Below, one piece after another: positions 51,443 through 60,359 of a stretch of 64,000 bases of DNA. Position numbers and translations under genes: made by a program. The notes under the pieces are model-generated. The model was given only the letters and a program-made list of their open reading frames with translations, was not told the origin of the DNA and made no database searches. Numbering within the stretch: position 1 is the first letter of the stretch; every line of letters starts with the position of its first letter. Source of the stretch: Paenibacillus_AR mesotrionivorans (GTDB lineage: Bacteria; Bacillota; Bacilli; Paenibacillales; NBRC-103111); NCBI RefSeq assembly GCF_046098205.1, contig NZ_JBJURJ010000001.1, positions 124,001 to 188,000 of the forward strand, in the 5' to 3' direction.

Positions 51443-52497
51443 GAGCGCATCATCCCCTTTCTGGCCGCATGGATGAAGAAAGGCGCGCCGATAAGCGCAG
51501 TCATTACCCCCACAGGCACCTCTTCCGGTACCATGATGAACCGGGCCGCCAAATCGGCGGAAACCAACAGCAAAGCACCCAGCAAGGCACAGCAGGGGAT
51601 AACCCAGCGGTGGTCCACTCCCACCAAGTACCGCGCCAGATGGGGCACCACCACACCGATAAAACCGATCGGACCTGCAATGGACACACTGGCTCCTGCC
51701 AGCACCAGCACAACCACCCCCAAGGCCGCCTTCAGCAGCAGGGTGCGCTGCCCCAATCCTTGAGCCGTTTCCTCCCCCATCATCAGCACGTTCAGCTGCG
51801 GAGACAGAGCCCATGAGGCTGCCAAAGCCACGGCCAGATAAGGCCAGCATTGGATGAGCATATCCGGCTCACGTCCGGCAATGGTTCCCGTAAGCCAGAA
51901 CAGTACACTGCCCAGCCCTTGTTTGTTCAGCACCAGAATCCCTTGGGTGAAGGAGGAGAACAAAGCGGAGATGGCCGCTCCCGCCAGCAAAAGCCGCATG
52001 GGCGACAAACCGCCCCTGCCCAAGGAGCCCAGAGCAAACACTACTATTGCGGCCAGCGCAGCACCGGCAAAGCCCATGGCCATCAGCACCGGCATGGAGC
52101 TGACGGAGAACATAACGGCGGCCAGCACTACAAAGAAGCTCGCCCCCGCATTAATCCCCAGAATCCCCGGCGAAGCCAGAGGGTTCCGCGTCAGGGTTTG
52201 CATGATGGCCCCCGCCACGGCCAAGCTGCTTCCTACCACGGCGGCAATCAGGGCCCGGGGAAGGCGAGTGGTGCGGATGATCATTTGCTCCATAAAAGCC
52301 TCATTGTAAGAAAACACAGCCGACCACCCCGTATCCAGGCGGTAACGGACCACTCCCAGAAGCAGGCTTCCGGCCATAGCGGCGGCCAGCATAACCACTA
52401 ATCCCGCCAGTATGGCCCAGCGTTGGATTTCTCTTTTATTGTGAACCGATGTTTCTCCCGGCCAGTCCCGGGCTTTGTTTATCGCTGCATCCGGCAT
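51439..52497 (-). CDS. FecCD-type siderophore ABC permease (first)
   Basis: 352 residues, about nine helices. RLPRALIAAVVGSSLAVAGAIMQTLTRNPLASPGILGINAGAS and PIGFIGVVVPHLARYLVG mark it as FecCD/BtuC type. Gap of 33 bases after the lipoprotein gene. Confidence 0.93.
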   Translation of the reverse strand: MPDAAINKARDWPGETSVHNKREIQRWAILAGLVVMLAAAMAGSLLLGVVRYRLDTGWSAVFSYNEAFMEQMIIRTTRLPRALIAAVVGSSLAVAGAIMQTLTRNPLASPGILGINAGASFFVVLAAVMFSVSSMPVLMAMGFAGAALAAIVVFALGSLGRGGLSPMRLLLAGAAISALFSSFTQGILVLNKQGLGSVLFWLTGTIAGREPDMLIQCWPYLAVALAASWALSPQLNVLMMGEETAQGLGQRTLLLKAALGVVVLVLAGASVSIAGPIGFIGVVVPHLARYLVGVDHRWVIPCCALLGALLLVSADLAARFIMVPEEVPVGVMTALIGAPFFIHAARKGMMRS

Positions 52498-52530
52498 AAT
52501 CTGTTCCCTTCCGTGTTCTATACAAAATCC

Positions 52531-53541
52531 CTAACGGACACCAAGATACTTGTAAAGATCATCCAGCAGGCTGTTGGCCGCCAGCACGCCGGCGCTTAGG
52601 TTCCATTTCACAACATCCACGGGATAATAATGTCCGCCCTTGACCCCCTTCATAGTCCCCCACAAAGGATGGGTGGTCCATGAGGTATGTGCCTGTTTGT
52701 TCCCATCATCCCCTTCCTTGAACCGGGTGATATCGAAGATATAATCTCCGTCCAACTGAGGCATTTGTTCCTTGGAGGTGAGATTGATGACCGTTTTCCC
52801 CTCTACCTGCTGCGCTTTGGGCCGGGCCAGCCCCAACTCCTGAAGAATCGTCCCGGCGAAGCCGGTTATGTACATACGGGCGCTGCCGTCACTTTCAAAG
52901 CGGATAATGGAGATTTCCGTAGAGCCCAGGCTGCTGCCTACCTTTTGCTTAAACTCGGCTACACGCTTATCCCACTGCTCCAACAGCTTGCCTGACTCCT
53001 GGTCCATATACATGGCCTCGGCGCCCAGCTTCAGGTTATTCTTCCAGTCGAACACATTCTCCGTCATGACTGTGGGAGCAATGCCGCTCAGTTGGGGATA
53101 TATTTTCTCGTGACGGGATTTGGCGCCGATAATCAGATCCGGCTTCAGGGCCACAATCGCTTCGATATTCGGCTGTGTCTCTTCCCCCAGGTTCTTGACA
53201 CCTTCCATCTTGTCCCTCAAAAACAGATACCACGGCTTTTCCTCCCAGGATTCCACGGACCCTACGGGCTTCACGCCCAAAGCCACTGCGTTATCTGTCA
53301 TGCCGTTAAATAAAACCACTACCCGCTCCGGTTTTTTCTTCAGCACCGTGGTGCCCATGGCATGTTTGATGCTGCGTTCACTGCCCGTACCGGAGGCTGG
53401 TGCCGACGGTGAAGCACCGGCGGTGGCCGGCGAAGCAGCAGGCGATCCTCCGGAGGTTTCCTCTGTCTGGGCACTGCTTCCGCATGCAGCTAACCCCCAC
53501 ACCAGCAGAAGGGGTAATATAAACTTCCAACCTTTCAACAT
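52531..53541 (-). CDS. Iron-siderophore ABC solute-binding lipoprotein
   Basis: 336 residues. Lipobox LAAC (Cys20), a Ser/Ala/Pro linker, then the FecB/TroA fold: KKPERVVVLFNGMTDNAVALGVKPVGS and IVALKPDLIIGAKSRHEKIYPQLSGIAPTV. It captures ferric siderophore on the outside of the cell for the two permeases that follow. Site GGGAGG before the start. A very strong Fur palindrome is 50 bases upstream. Confidence 0.95.
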   Translation of the reverse strand: MLKGWKFILPLLLVWGLAACGSSAQTEETSGGSPAASPATAGASPSAPASGTGSERSIKHAMGTTVLKKKPERVVVLFNGMTDNAVALGVKPVGSVESWEEKPWYLFLRDKMEGVKNLGEETQPNIEAIVALKPDLIIGAKSRHEKIYPQLSGIAPTVMTENVFDWKNNLKLGAEAMYMDQESGKLLEQWDKRVAEFKQKVGSSLGSTEISIIRFESDGSARMYITGFAGTILQELGLARPKAQQVEGKTVINLTSKEQMPQLDGDYIFDITRFKEGDDGNKQAHTSWTTHPLWGTMKGVKGGHYYPVDVVKWNLSAGVLAANSLLDDLYKYLGVR

Positions 53542-53590
53542 GAACGTAAATCCTCCCTTGCCTGCACTGCCTCTCTGGAGCAGCCGGACT

Positions 53591-53623
53591 TAATGTTATT
53601 GATAATCATTATCAATAACATTA
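53591..53623. promoter_or_regulatory. 33-base perfect Fur palindrome
   Basis: 16-base arms around one central C (53607). The core TGATAATCATTATCA (53600-53614) matches the 7-1-7 Fur consensus at all 15 positions, and the symmetry extends by nine bases on each side, so two overlapping dimers may bind. It sits before the siderophore lipoprotein gene. Confidence 0.93.
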
Positions 53624-53708
53624 CTATAGGGACAAGCGGGAATTTTGTACATATCCGATTTTATCCTTTTCATGCACCGATTTTGTCCTCCCCCTCCTCC
53701 CTTCCCCC

Positions 53709-53739
53709 AAAAAAAGAAACCCGGCATTCACCGGGTTTC
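53709..53739 (-). terminator. Terminator of the SGNH gene
   Basis: GAAACCCGG and CCGGGTTTC, 9-base arms with a six-base loop; seven T on the minus strand. Confidence 0.88.
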
Positions 53740-53750
53740 CTCGCAGCTCC

Positions 53751-54311
53751 TTACATATCCGGTACGGCCTCCGCCATCAAACGATTGCCTTCCGCCTTCA
53801 GATGAAGGCCGTCGCTGTACAGCTCCCTGAGCTCCCCCGCATAGGCATCCATCTGACCATTAAAATCCACGGTTTCCACCTTAAAGGCCTTGGCAAAGGC
53901 CTGAAGCTTCAGCCGGAGCTCCCCAAGCTCCAGATTCACCCGCCAGAAATCGGTTACTCCCGGCCAATACGATTCCGCCATATCCGGGATCACGGGAGGC
54001 TCCAAACCAAGCACAGGCACAATCCGGTGGTGCCGGGCATGGTGGACCATAGTAGCCATATTCGAACAGACTGTGTCCGCGGGAACCCGGAGGATCAGAT
54101 CATTGATTCCTCCGGTAATCAAAACCCGGGCTGGCGCAGCGTCGATCACATCCTGGCGGAAGCGGGACAGCATGCCTGCGGAGGAATCGCCGTTGATTCC
54201 CAGATTCAGAACCTCCCAGCCGGGTCTTTCCCCAAGCAGAGACGCCCAAGCCTCGTTAGCCTTGATTTTGAAGCCGCGGGTAAAGCTGTCGCCGAGACAT
54301 ACCATTTTCAT
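53751..54311 (-). CDS. SGNH/GDSL-type hydrolase
   Basis: 186 residues from the ATG at 54311 (GGAGG eight bases before). Block I GDSFTRG with the catalytic Ser, block II GINGDSSAG, block III GGINDL with the Asn, and block V DGLHL with Asp and His. No signal peptide, so cytoplasmic. Family members remove acyl groups from sugars or lipids; in this carbohydrate setting a sugar esterase is possible. Confidence 0.92.
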   Translation of the reverse strand: MKMVCLGDSFTRGFKIKANEAWASLLGERPGWEVLNLGINGDSSAGMLSRFRQDVIDAAPARVLITGGINDLILRVPADTVCSNMATMVHHARHHRIVPVLGLEPPVIPDMAESYWPGVTDFWRVNLELGELRLKLQAFAKAFKVETVDFNGQMDAYAGELRELYSDGLHLKAEGNRLMAEAVPDM

Positions 54312-54400
54312 GGTTATTTCCTCCATTCCATCCTCATCCTAAAGTTCATATAGAGGCCATTATAACGTAGATGGAGGAAAATTGCCCGGCCGCTTCCTTT

Positions 54401-57400
54401 TTACTCAAACCGGAACCACCCAAAATTAAACCTGGACCCCGGCAGGAATATAAAGGTAACCTTCTGAACCCCGGTTACCGGCTCCAGCGCAAAGCTCCTT
54501 TCCTCGCACCCCTCAGACCGGGTAAATTCAACCAGCTGCTGGCTTTCGCCTTCCTCGTGCTCAAACCGGATCCGGATGGTATTTTTGTCGATGGGGGAAC
54601 TGCCGAACACCACCAGCCGGGACACCCCCGTGCTGCCGAAGTCCATTCCGCCATACTCCAGCGAAACGTTATTCCCGATCTCTTCCACCGCATCCGGGGT
54701 ACGAATGAAGCTATCCCCATAAATCCGGTCGCATTCCGCGGCAGGGTTCAGTCCGAAGGCCCGGCTTTGACGGGTGAAGGAAAAACCCTTGAGGTGAATC
54801 TTTTGGCGCACCACAAACGCGAGGGAGGTGATTCCGGATAGCCGTTTGGAGAGCTTGTAGGTTTCCTCCTGGTATGTATTCCACTTGGAGGGCTTCTGGT
54901 AAACCACATCCGCCACCAGCAAACTCCCATCCTCCCCGGGCATCCCCTCCCAGATCTGCAGAGGGTATTCCTCACTGGACAAGGCAAAGATGGGAAGGGT
55001 GATGGTATCCGAACCATACGGCCCAAAGTCGAGGTTATGGAAGCCCACCTGGGTTTCCAACTCCCGGCTGGTGGCCACTCCCCGCTCGTTGCCGTTGCTG
55101 ATTTCCCCTTTGCTGTAATCATACAACCCGGCAGACACAAAACCGTACGGATCCAGATAGGCGGTTCCGATTCCGCTGACCCGGAATTCCAATTGCGAGA
55201 TCAGCTTGATTCGGTCCGTACCGTTGCGGCTGATGCAGCGCACCCGGAAGCTGCCATCGCCCAACGCGGTCAATACAGCAGTATGGCCGTTGCTTTCCAC
55301 CTGAGCAATATTGGATTTGATGCCTGCATCGTCCACCACACTCCACTCCACCTCCGTATAGGAGGTATCCGGGGGATACAGCTTGGCCTGCACGGTGACC
55401 AGCTTTCGTGAAGCATCAAGCTCCTGGCCATCGGCACTCACCAGCTCAATCTTGCGAAGCGGGATTTCATCCGCCTGCCCGGTCACAACGGCCACATCCT
55501 TATTGCCCATAATGGCAGACAGACCTGCCACGGGTAAACCCGGCACCTCCGCCTCCAGCTCGAGAGTCTGGCTATCCATACCGGTGGACGAAACAATAAC
55601 CTTTATGACACCAGGGGTCAAAGCTGCTCCGATCACCGCCATCAGCTTGCCGCTAAACAGCCTCCGGCTTACCCCCTTGTACGCGTCATAATCCGTACTG
55701 TCACCATTGTCCAGCCCCAGCAGTCTTCCGGCACCGGAAACCTCCACTTGGACCCGGTTATTAGCGTTATCCACAGGGCGGCCAACTTCATCCTCCATGG
55801 TGATTTCCACAAAAATAAGATCGGTGCCGTCCGCTTTCATCTGCAGCTTATCCGGTGTCAGCCTGATCCTGCTTACATCTCCGAAGGAGGACCGGCAGGC
55901 GGTGGCAATCACCTGTCCCGCTTCATCATAAGCCAGAGCGGTCAGGACTCCTTCCCGGTAAGGCAGTTTCCATCTGCCAACAAGCTTTGTGCCGTGCTTA
56001 TGATCGATATCATGGAAGCCGATTGTCTCCCCGTTAAACCGGAGCTCGATCCGGGGAGCATTGGACACGGCGCATACATCGATAAGCTGGCCGGGGTTGA
56101 AGTCCCAATACGGATACAAATGCACCATCGGCTTTGTTTTGTAGTCCGTCCACTCCGCCTGATACAGATAATAGGAATCCTTTGGAAAAGTGGCCGTATC
56201 AATCTGCCCAAAATAGGAGTTCTTCGTATGATAGGGTGTAGGCTCCCCAATATAGTCGAAGCCGCTCCAAATAAATTGCCCCAGGGAAAAGGGTGTATCC
56301 CGGTCGGCAATAATACAGGCCTCCGGCGACTTGGCGCCCCAGCTGGTTGGGCTGTTGCCTAAAGCGGAGCATTGCTCATCATCATCCGCAAGAACAGAAC
56401 GCTCCACAGGAAAGCGGTAGATGCCTCTGCTTTGGACCACCGAGGAGGTTTCACTGCCGTAAATAATCCAGTCGGGATGCTCCTCATGATGCTTTCCGTA
56501 ATATTTTTCCGCGTAATTATATCCTGCCAGCTTCACAATGTCCGCGCACTTTTGGGCATTTTCCCAGGGCATATAATTGGAGCCGATGGTGATTAGTGCG
56601 TTTCCCTTGGGATCATGAAGCCGCACCTGCTCCATCAGCTGCCGGGTAATAACTTGACCGCGTTCATCCGCATGGGTATCGTAGATTTCATTGCCGATAC
56701 ACCACATAAGCAGGCTGGGGTGATTGCGGTCCCGGCGCACCCAGCTTCTTACGTCGGCCGCCGACCATTCCGGGAAGAACCGTCCGTAATCATAAGGGGT
56801 TTTGCTCCGCTCCCACATATCGAAGGATTCTGAAACCACCAGCAGCCCCATTTCATCCGCCAGCTCCATCAGCTCCGGGGCAGGCATATTATGAGCGGTG
56901 CGTACGGCGTTAACCCCCATCTCCTTCAAAATCCGGAACCGCCGCCGTGCGGCTGCCTGATTGAAGACGGCCCCCAACGCCCCATAATCATGATGCTCAC
57001 AGGTCCCGTTCAGCTTCATCCGGATACCATTCAGGCTGAACCCTTGGTCGGGGTCCATTTGGATCCAGCGGAATCCCACCGGATTAATAATCTGTTCAAT
57101 CGCCTCTCCGGAAGCCGCCCTGCGCAAAACCGTAACCAGTTTGTAAAGATGAGGCTGGTCCGGGCTCCAAAGCAGAGGCTGCTCCACCTGCAGCGTCTGC
57201 CGGTTCACCGAAAGTCCTTCAATTAGTGAAACTGCAGCAGACGTGCTTGATGCAACCATTTCCTTTTCATGGTGAAGGGTATGGACAAGCTCCAGCCCTT
57301 CTTCTCCGGCAAATTCCGTCTCCACCTCCAGCACCCATCCGGCATCCGTCTTCCGGGTGTGAATATAAACGCCGTCTGTGGCAATAAAGCTGGCGGACCG

Positions 57401-57823
57401 GGTTTTCAGCCATACATTGCGGTAGATGCCCGCACCGGAATACCATCTGCTGTTGGGGCTTTGGTGCACCACCTTCACCACAATCTCATTGCTGCCTTCG
57501 GTAAGTACCGCCGTAATATCAAACTCGAAGGAGGAATATCCGTATTTCCACTCCCCTACCAAACTCCCGTTCACATATACCGAAGAGTCCATATACACAC
57601 CTTCAAAAGCAAGCCACAGCCCGTTTTCCGCCAGTTCCTCACATGAGCATTCAAGGGTCCGACGGTACCAGCCAATACTGTTCTCATACAACTGGAGCGT
57701 ATCATAGATGAGCCAATCATGAGGCAAATCCACAGGCGAAAAGGATAGTCCGCTCCAATCCGCCGTATCCAGACTGCTCTTGGCAAATTCCCAGCTATCA
57801 TTGAAAAGCCTGATTCGGTTCAT
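54401..57823 (-). CDS. GH2 family glycoside hydrolase, beta-galactosidase-like
   Basis: 1140 residues. N-terminal sugar-binding domain (LPHDWLIYDTLQLYENSIGWYRR), Ig-like domain, then the TIM barrel with the acid/base Glu379 in GNEIYD and the nucleophile Glu458 in GSETSS. Two more beta modules follow (DGTDLIFVEITMEDEVGRPV, as in GH2 domain 4), and a C-terminal carbohydrate-binding-like region of about 350 residues. No signal peptide, so a cytoplasmic exo-enzyme on imported oligosaccharide. The start at 57823 follows GGAGGTGGG. It follows the Nif3-like gene by 18 bases. Confidence 0.93.
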   Translation of the reverse strand: MNRIRLFNDSWEFAKSSLDTADWSGLSFSPVDLPHDWLIYDTLQLYENSIGWYRRTLECSCEELAENGLWLAFEGVYMDSSVYVNGSLVGEWKYGYSSFEFDITAVLTEGSNEIVVKVVHQSPNSRWYSGAGIYRNVWLKTRSASFIATDGVYIHTRKTDAGWVLEVETEFAGEEGLELVHTLHHEKEMVASSTSAAVSLIEGLSVNRQTLQVEQPLLWSPDQPHLYKLVTVLRRAASGEAIEQIINPVGFRWIQMDPDQGFSLNGIRMKLNGTCEHHDYGALGAVFNQAAARRRFRILKEMGVNAVRTAHNMPAPELMELADEMGLLVVSESFDMWERSKTPYDYGRFFPEWSAADVRSWVRRDRNHPSLLMWCIGNEIYDTHADERGQVITRQLMEQVRLHDPKGNALITIGSNYMPWENAQKCADIVKLAGYNYAEKYYGKHHEEHPDWIIYGSETSSVVQSRGIYRFPVERSVLADDDEQCSALGNSPTSWGAKSPEACIIADRDTPFSLGQFIWSGFDYIGEPTPYHTKNSYFGQIDTATFPKDSYYLYQAEWTDYKTKPMVHLYPYWDFNPGQLIDVCAVSNAPRIELRFNGETIGFHDIDHKHGTKLVGRWKLPYREGVLTALAYDEAGQVIATACRSSFGDVSRIRLTPDKLQMKADGTDLIFVEITMEDEVGRPVDNANNRVQVEVSGAGRLLGLDNGDSTDYDAYKGVSRRLFSGKLMAVIGAALTPGVIKVIVSSTGMDSQTLELEAEVPGLPVAGLSAIMGNKDVAVVTGQADEIPLRKIELVSADGQELDASRKLVTVQAKLYPPDTSYTEVEWSVVDDAGIKSNIAQVESNGHTAVLTALGDGSFRVRCISRNGTDRIKLISQLEFRVSGIGTAYLDPYGFVSAGLYDYSKGEISNGNERGVATSRELETQVGFHNLDFGPYGSDTITLPIFALSSEEYPLQIWEGMPGEDGSLLVADVVYQKPSKWNTYQEETYKLSKRLSGITSLAFVVRQKIHLKGFSFTRQSRAFGLNPAAECDRIYGDSFIRTPDAVEEIGNNVSLEYGGMDFGSTGVSRLVVFGSSPIDKNTIRIRFEHEEGESQQLVEFTRSEGCEERSFALEPVTGVQKVTFIFLPGSRFNFGWFRFE

Positions 57824-57841
57824 GCCCAGCCCACCTCCGTG

Positions 57842-58639
57842 TTAATCAAAATGAAACAGGCTCTGCTGCCGGATATGATGCACCGGCAAACCCGGATACT
57901 GCTCCGCCAAATTCTGTGCAAGCGCCTTCATTCCAGGTTCTTCGCTTTCCGCATGACCCAGCACAATAAGGGCTCTGCGCCGTCCCTGTTGGAGCGCATC
58001 ACGGACATACTCCGGCGTCTCCCACTCCGGGCCTTCGCCATAGATCATAAGTTCAACCTGCTCCTGCTCGAATAAAGTGACCGCCGTAGCGGCGCCGCCG
58101 CGGTAACCGACCAAAACCCCAACACGGGTCAGCAGCATGTCCGGATCACCCATATACCGCACATGAGGAATGTCAAGCTTCTTCTTCACGTACCTGACAA
58201 TCTCCCTAAGGGTGGCTCGCGGAAGCTCCAACAGCGATGCTGCAGGCTCATGCTTGCAGACATATGCCCCCCATTCCAGCTCCCGGATCAGTCCTTCGGT
58301 AATGGCGTCAGGCTTGTAGCGGTGGGGATAGTCGTGAAACCGGAAAACGGCGATGCCGGACTCCTCCAAAAATTGCTTTTTGACCCGGTATACCTCTCCG
58401 CCTCTGGCCTCCCCCGCCTCATCATGATGGGCAAAAAACAAACCCTCATGGGCAATCACCAGATTGGCCTTCCTATCCCGGGCTTCCTCGAGCACGCGCT
58501 GTGTGGGCATAAAGGTGGTGACAATGCCGGTTACCGGCATGGATGGGTCACCGCTCTTCAAGGTGTCCACGGTTTGCTCCAACGGGCCTACAGGTGCAAT
58601 TAATGCATCAATAATCGTTTGTACGGTTGGTTGGGCCAT
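57842..58639 (-). CDS. Nif3-like dinuclear metal centre protein
   Basis: 265 residues from the ATG at 58639, seven bases after AGGAGG. Metal-binding residues lie in IAHEGLFFAHHDE (two His, Glu) and GHAESEEPGM (His, Glu), the YbgI/DUF34 pattern. Nif3 proteins are often called GTP cyclohydrolase I type 2, but the function is not settled. Here it is transcribed with the GH2 gene and lies after uxuB, an unusual setting for the family. Confidence 0.85.
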   Translation of the reverse strand: MAQPTVQTIIDALIAPVGPLEQTVDTLKSGDPSMPVTGIVTTFMPTQRVLEEARDRKANLVIAHEGLFFAHHDEAGEARGGEVYRVKKQFLEESGIAVFRFHDYPHRYKPDAITEGLIRELEWGAYVCKHEPAASLLELPRATLREIVRYVKKKLDIPHVRYMGDPDMLLTRVGVLVGYRGGAATAVTLFEQEQVELMIYGEGPEWETPEYVRDALQQGRRRALIVLGHAESEEPGMKALAQNLAEQYPGLPVHHIRQQSLFHFD

Positions 58640-58670
58640 TCTGTTCCCTCCTGAACTGCTGCAGAATAGA

Positions 58671-58739
58671 AAAACTCCCCCAAAAGACGTCCACAGTACG
58701 CTTTCCAGCGCATCACGGAAGAATAACATGTTGGGGGAG
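58671..58739 (-). terminator. Terminator after uxuB
   Basis: CTCCCCCAA (58675-58683) and TTGGGGGAG (58731-58739), nine-base arms, long loop, then TTTT on the minus strand. Confidence 0.65.
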
Positions 58740-58747
58740 AGCTGCAT

Positions 58748-60358
58748 TTATACTTCTACATATTTGGCGATGGTGCTGCGGACGGCACCGGGACCGGCCA
58801 GCATTTCATGGAACATCCCTTCGATTTTGGCAGCCAATCCCGCTTCCTCCAGAGACACGCCGAAGATTTGCACATTCTCGAGAATAGCCCGTACATTGGA
58901 TGTTTGATCCCCCAGCGCGGTTCCCTCGAGCTTGGCTTGCAGGTCGGCAAGCAGAGGGTCGGGGCTTAAGGTGAAGGGTTTGCCCGCATCATCCACACCC
59001 AGCAGGTAACGGCACCACGCTGCGATAGCCACGGGAATGGCAGTCAGCGTTGATGGGTCCAGATCCCCACGGCGCATATAGGACTTGATGGTCTCTCCGA
59101 AACGGATGCCCACCTTCTGGGAGGTGTCTGTGGCGATCCGCTGCGGCGTATCGGGAATAAACGGATTGGCGAACCGTTCATGAATGACTTCATCCAAGAA
59201 GGTTTGCGGATTCAGAATTCCCGGGTTCACCACCACGGGAAGCCCTTCCTTATACCCGATCGTTTCCACCAGCTTTTGCAGCACCGGATCCTTCATCTCG
59301 TCTGCAATCAGGGTGTAGCCCATAAGACAGCCGGATACGGCCAGCGCGGTATGCAGGGGATTAAGGCAGGTGGTGACCTTCATGGTTTCCACCTTGTTCA
59401 CTGTGTCCCTGTCGGTAAACAGAACACCGGCATCCTCCAGCGGAGGACGTCCGTTGGTGAAGGTATCCTCAATAACCAGATATTCACTGATCTCGGCGTT
59501 GACAAAAGGCGCCGTATACGTATTTTTGGACGTTACAACGGTATCCATGCCGCCGATGCCTTGAGCCAGCAGCGCTTCCTGGACCTTTTCCGAAGGGCGG
59601 GGCGTAATTTTGTCAATCATGGACAGCGGGAAAGCGATCCGGCTTTTATCCTGCAGATAAGCGGCAAAACCCTCGTCCACCAGTCCGCGTTTGGCCCATT
59701 CCTCAGCCACCGTCACCATACTTTTCTTCAGCTTATCCCCGTTATGGGAGCAGTTGTCCATACTGACGAAGGTCATGGGGTAACCGCCCTTGAGGTAGCG
59801 CTTATAAGCCAGCGCGGTCACCACACTCATGATATGAACCGCTTCATCCGGCCCCTTCTCCAGATCCTGTGCGACAATCCCCAGATAAGCGCCGTCCGGA
59901 CCGGTAATAGCATAGCCTTTTTCTGTGATAGTGAAGCTGGCCATTTGGAGAGTCGGGTTTTCGAAGATGGAAACCAGACGGCTCCACTCCCCTTCCCGGC
60001 TGCGGTCCGCCGCAATGGCATCCACGATGCTGGCCACAACCTTTTTCAGGAAATCTCCTTTGGCATTCATCAGCACCAGCAGAGTCAAATTGTCGCAGGG
60101 TGTGTACACCTTATCGATCATCTCCAGATCGAACACCTCGGCGGCGATAATTCCCGTATCAGCCTTTCCTTCATCCAGAAGCTTCTGATGGGCATTGGCC
60201 ACAAAACCTCTGAAGATGTTCCCCGCTCCGAAATGGACCCATTCCGGCTTGGATGCAGTGTTGGCTGCCACCTCCACCGGGTTAAACCGGGGCAGCTCCA
60301 CACCTGCTGCTTCCCATTCCTGACTATTGGCAAGACTCGCCAGATTAAGCGTCAGCAA
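58748..60358 (-). CDS. uxuB: D-fructuronate reductase / mannitol dehydrogenase family
   Basis: 536 residues, TTG start nine bases after AAAGGAG. N-terminal Rossmann-like domain (WVHFGAGNIFRGFVANAHQKLLD, with GAGNIFRGF as the nucleotide loop) and the mannitol-dehydrogenase C-terminal domain (DNCSHNGDKLKKSMVTVAEEW, with the catalytic Lys further on in CLNPLHTALAVSG). Reduces D-fructuronate to D-mannonate using NADH. One base separates it from uxuA. Confidence 0.93.
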   Translation of the reverse strand: MLTLNLASLANSQEWEAAGVELPRFNPVEVAANTASKPEWVHFGAGNIFRGFVANAHQKLLDEGKADTGIIAAEVFDLEMIDKVYTPCDNLTLLVLMNAKGDFLKKVVASIVDAIAADRSREGEWSRLVSIFENPTLQMASFTITEKGYAITGPDGAYLGIVAQDLEKGPDEAVHIMSVVTALAYKRYLKGGYPMTFVSMDNCSHNGDKLKKSMVTVAEEWAKRGLVDEGFAAYLQDKSRIAFPLSMIDKITPRPSEKVQEALLAQGIGGMDTVVTSKNTYTAPFVNAEISEYLVIEDTFTNGRPPLEDAGVLFTDRDTVNKVETMKVTTCLNPLHTALAVSGCLMGYTLIADEMKDPVLQKLVETIGYKEGLPVVVNPGILNPQTFLDEVIHERFANPFIPDTPQRIATDTSQKVGIRFGETIKSYMRRGDLDPSTLTAIPVAIAAWCRYLLGVDDAGKPFTLSPDPLLADLQAKLEGTALGDQTSNVRAILENVQIFGVSLEEAGLAAKIEGMFHEMLAGPGAVRSTIAKYVEV

Positions 60359-60359
60359 T

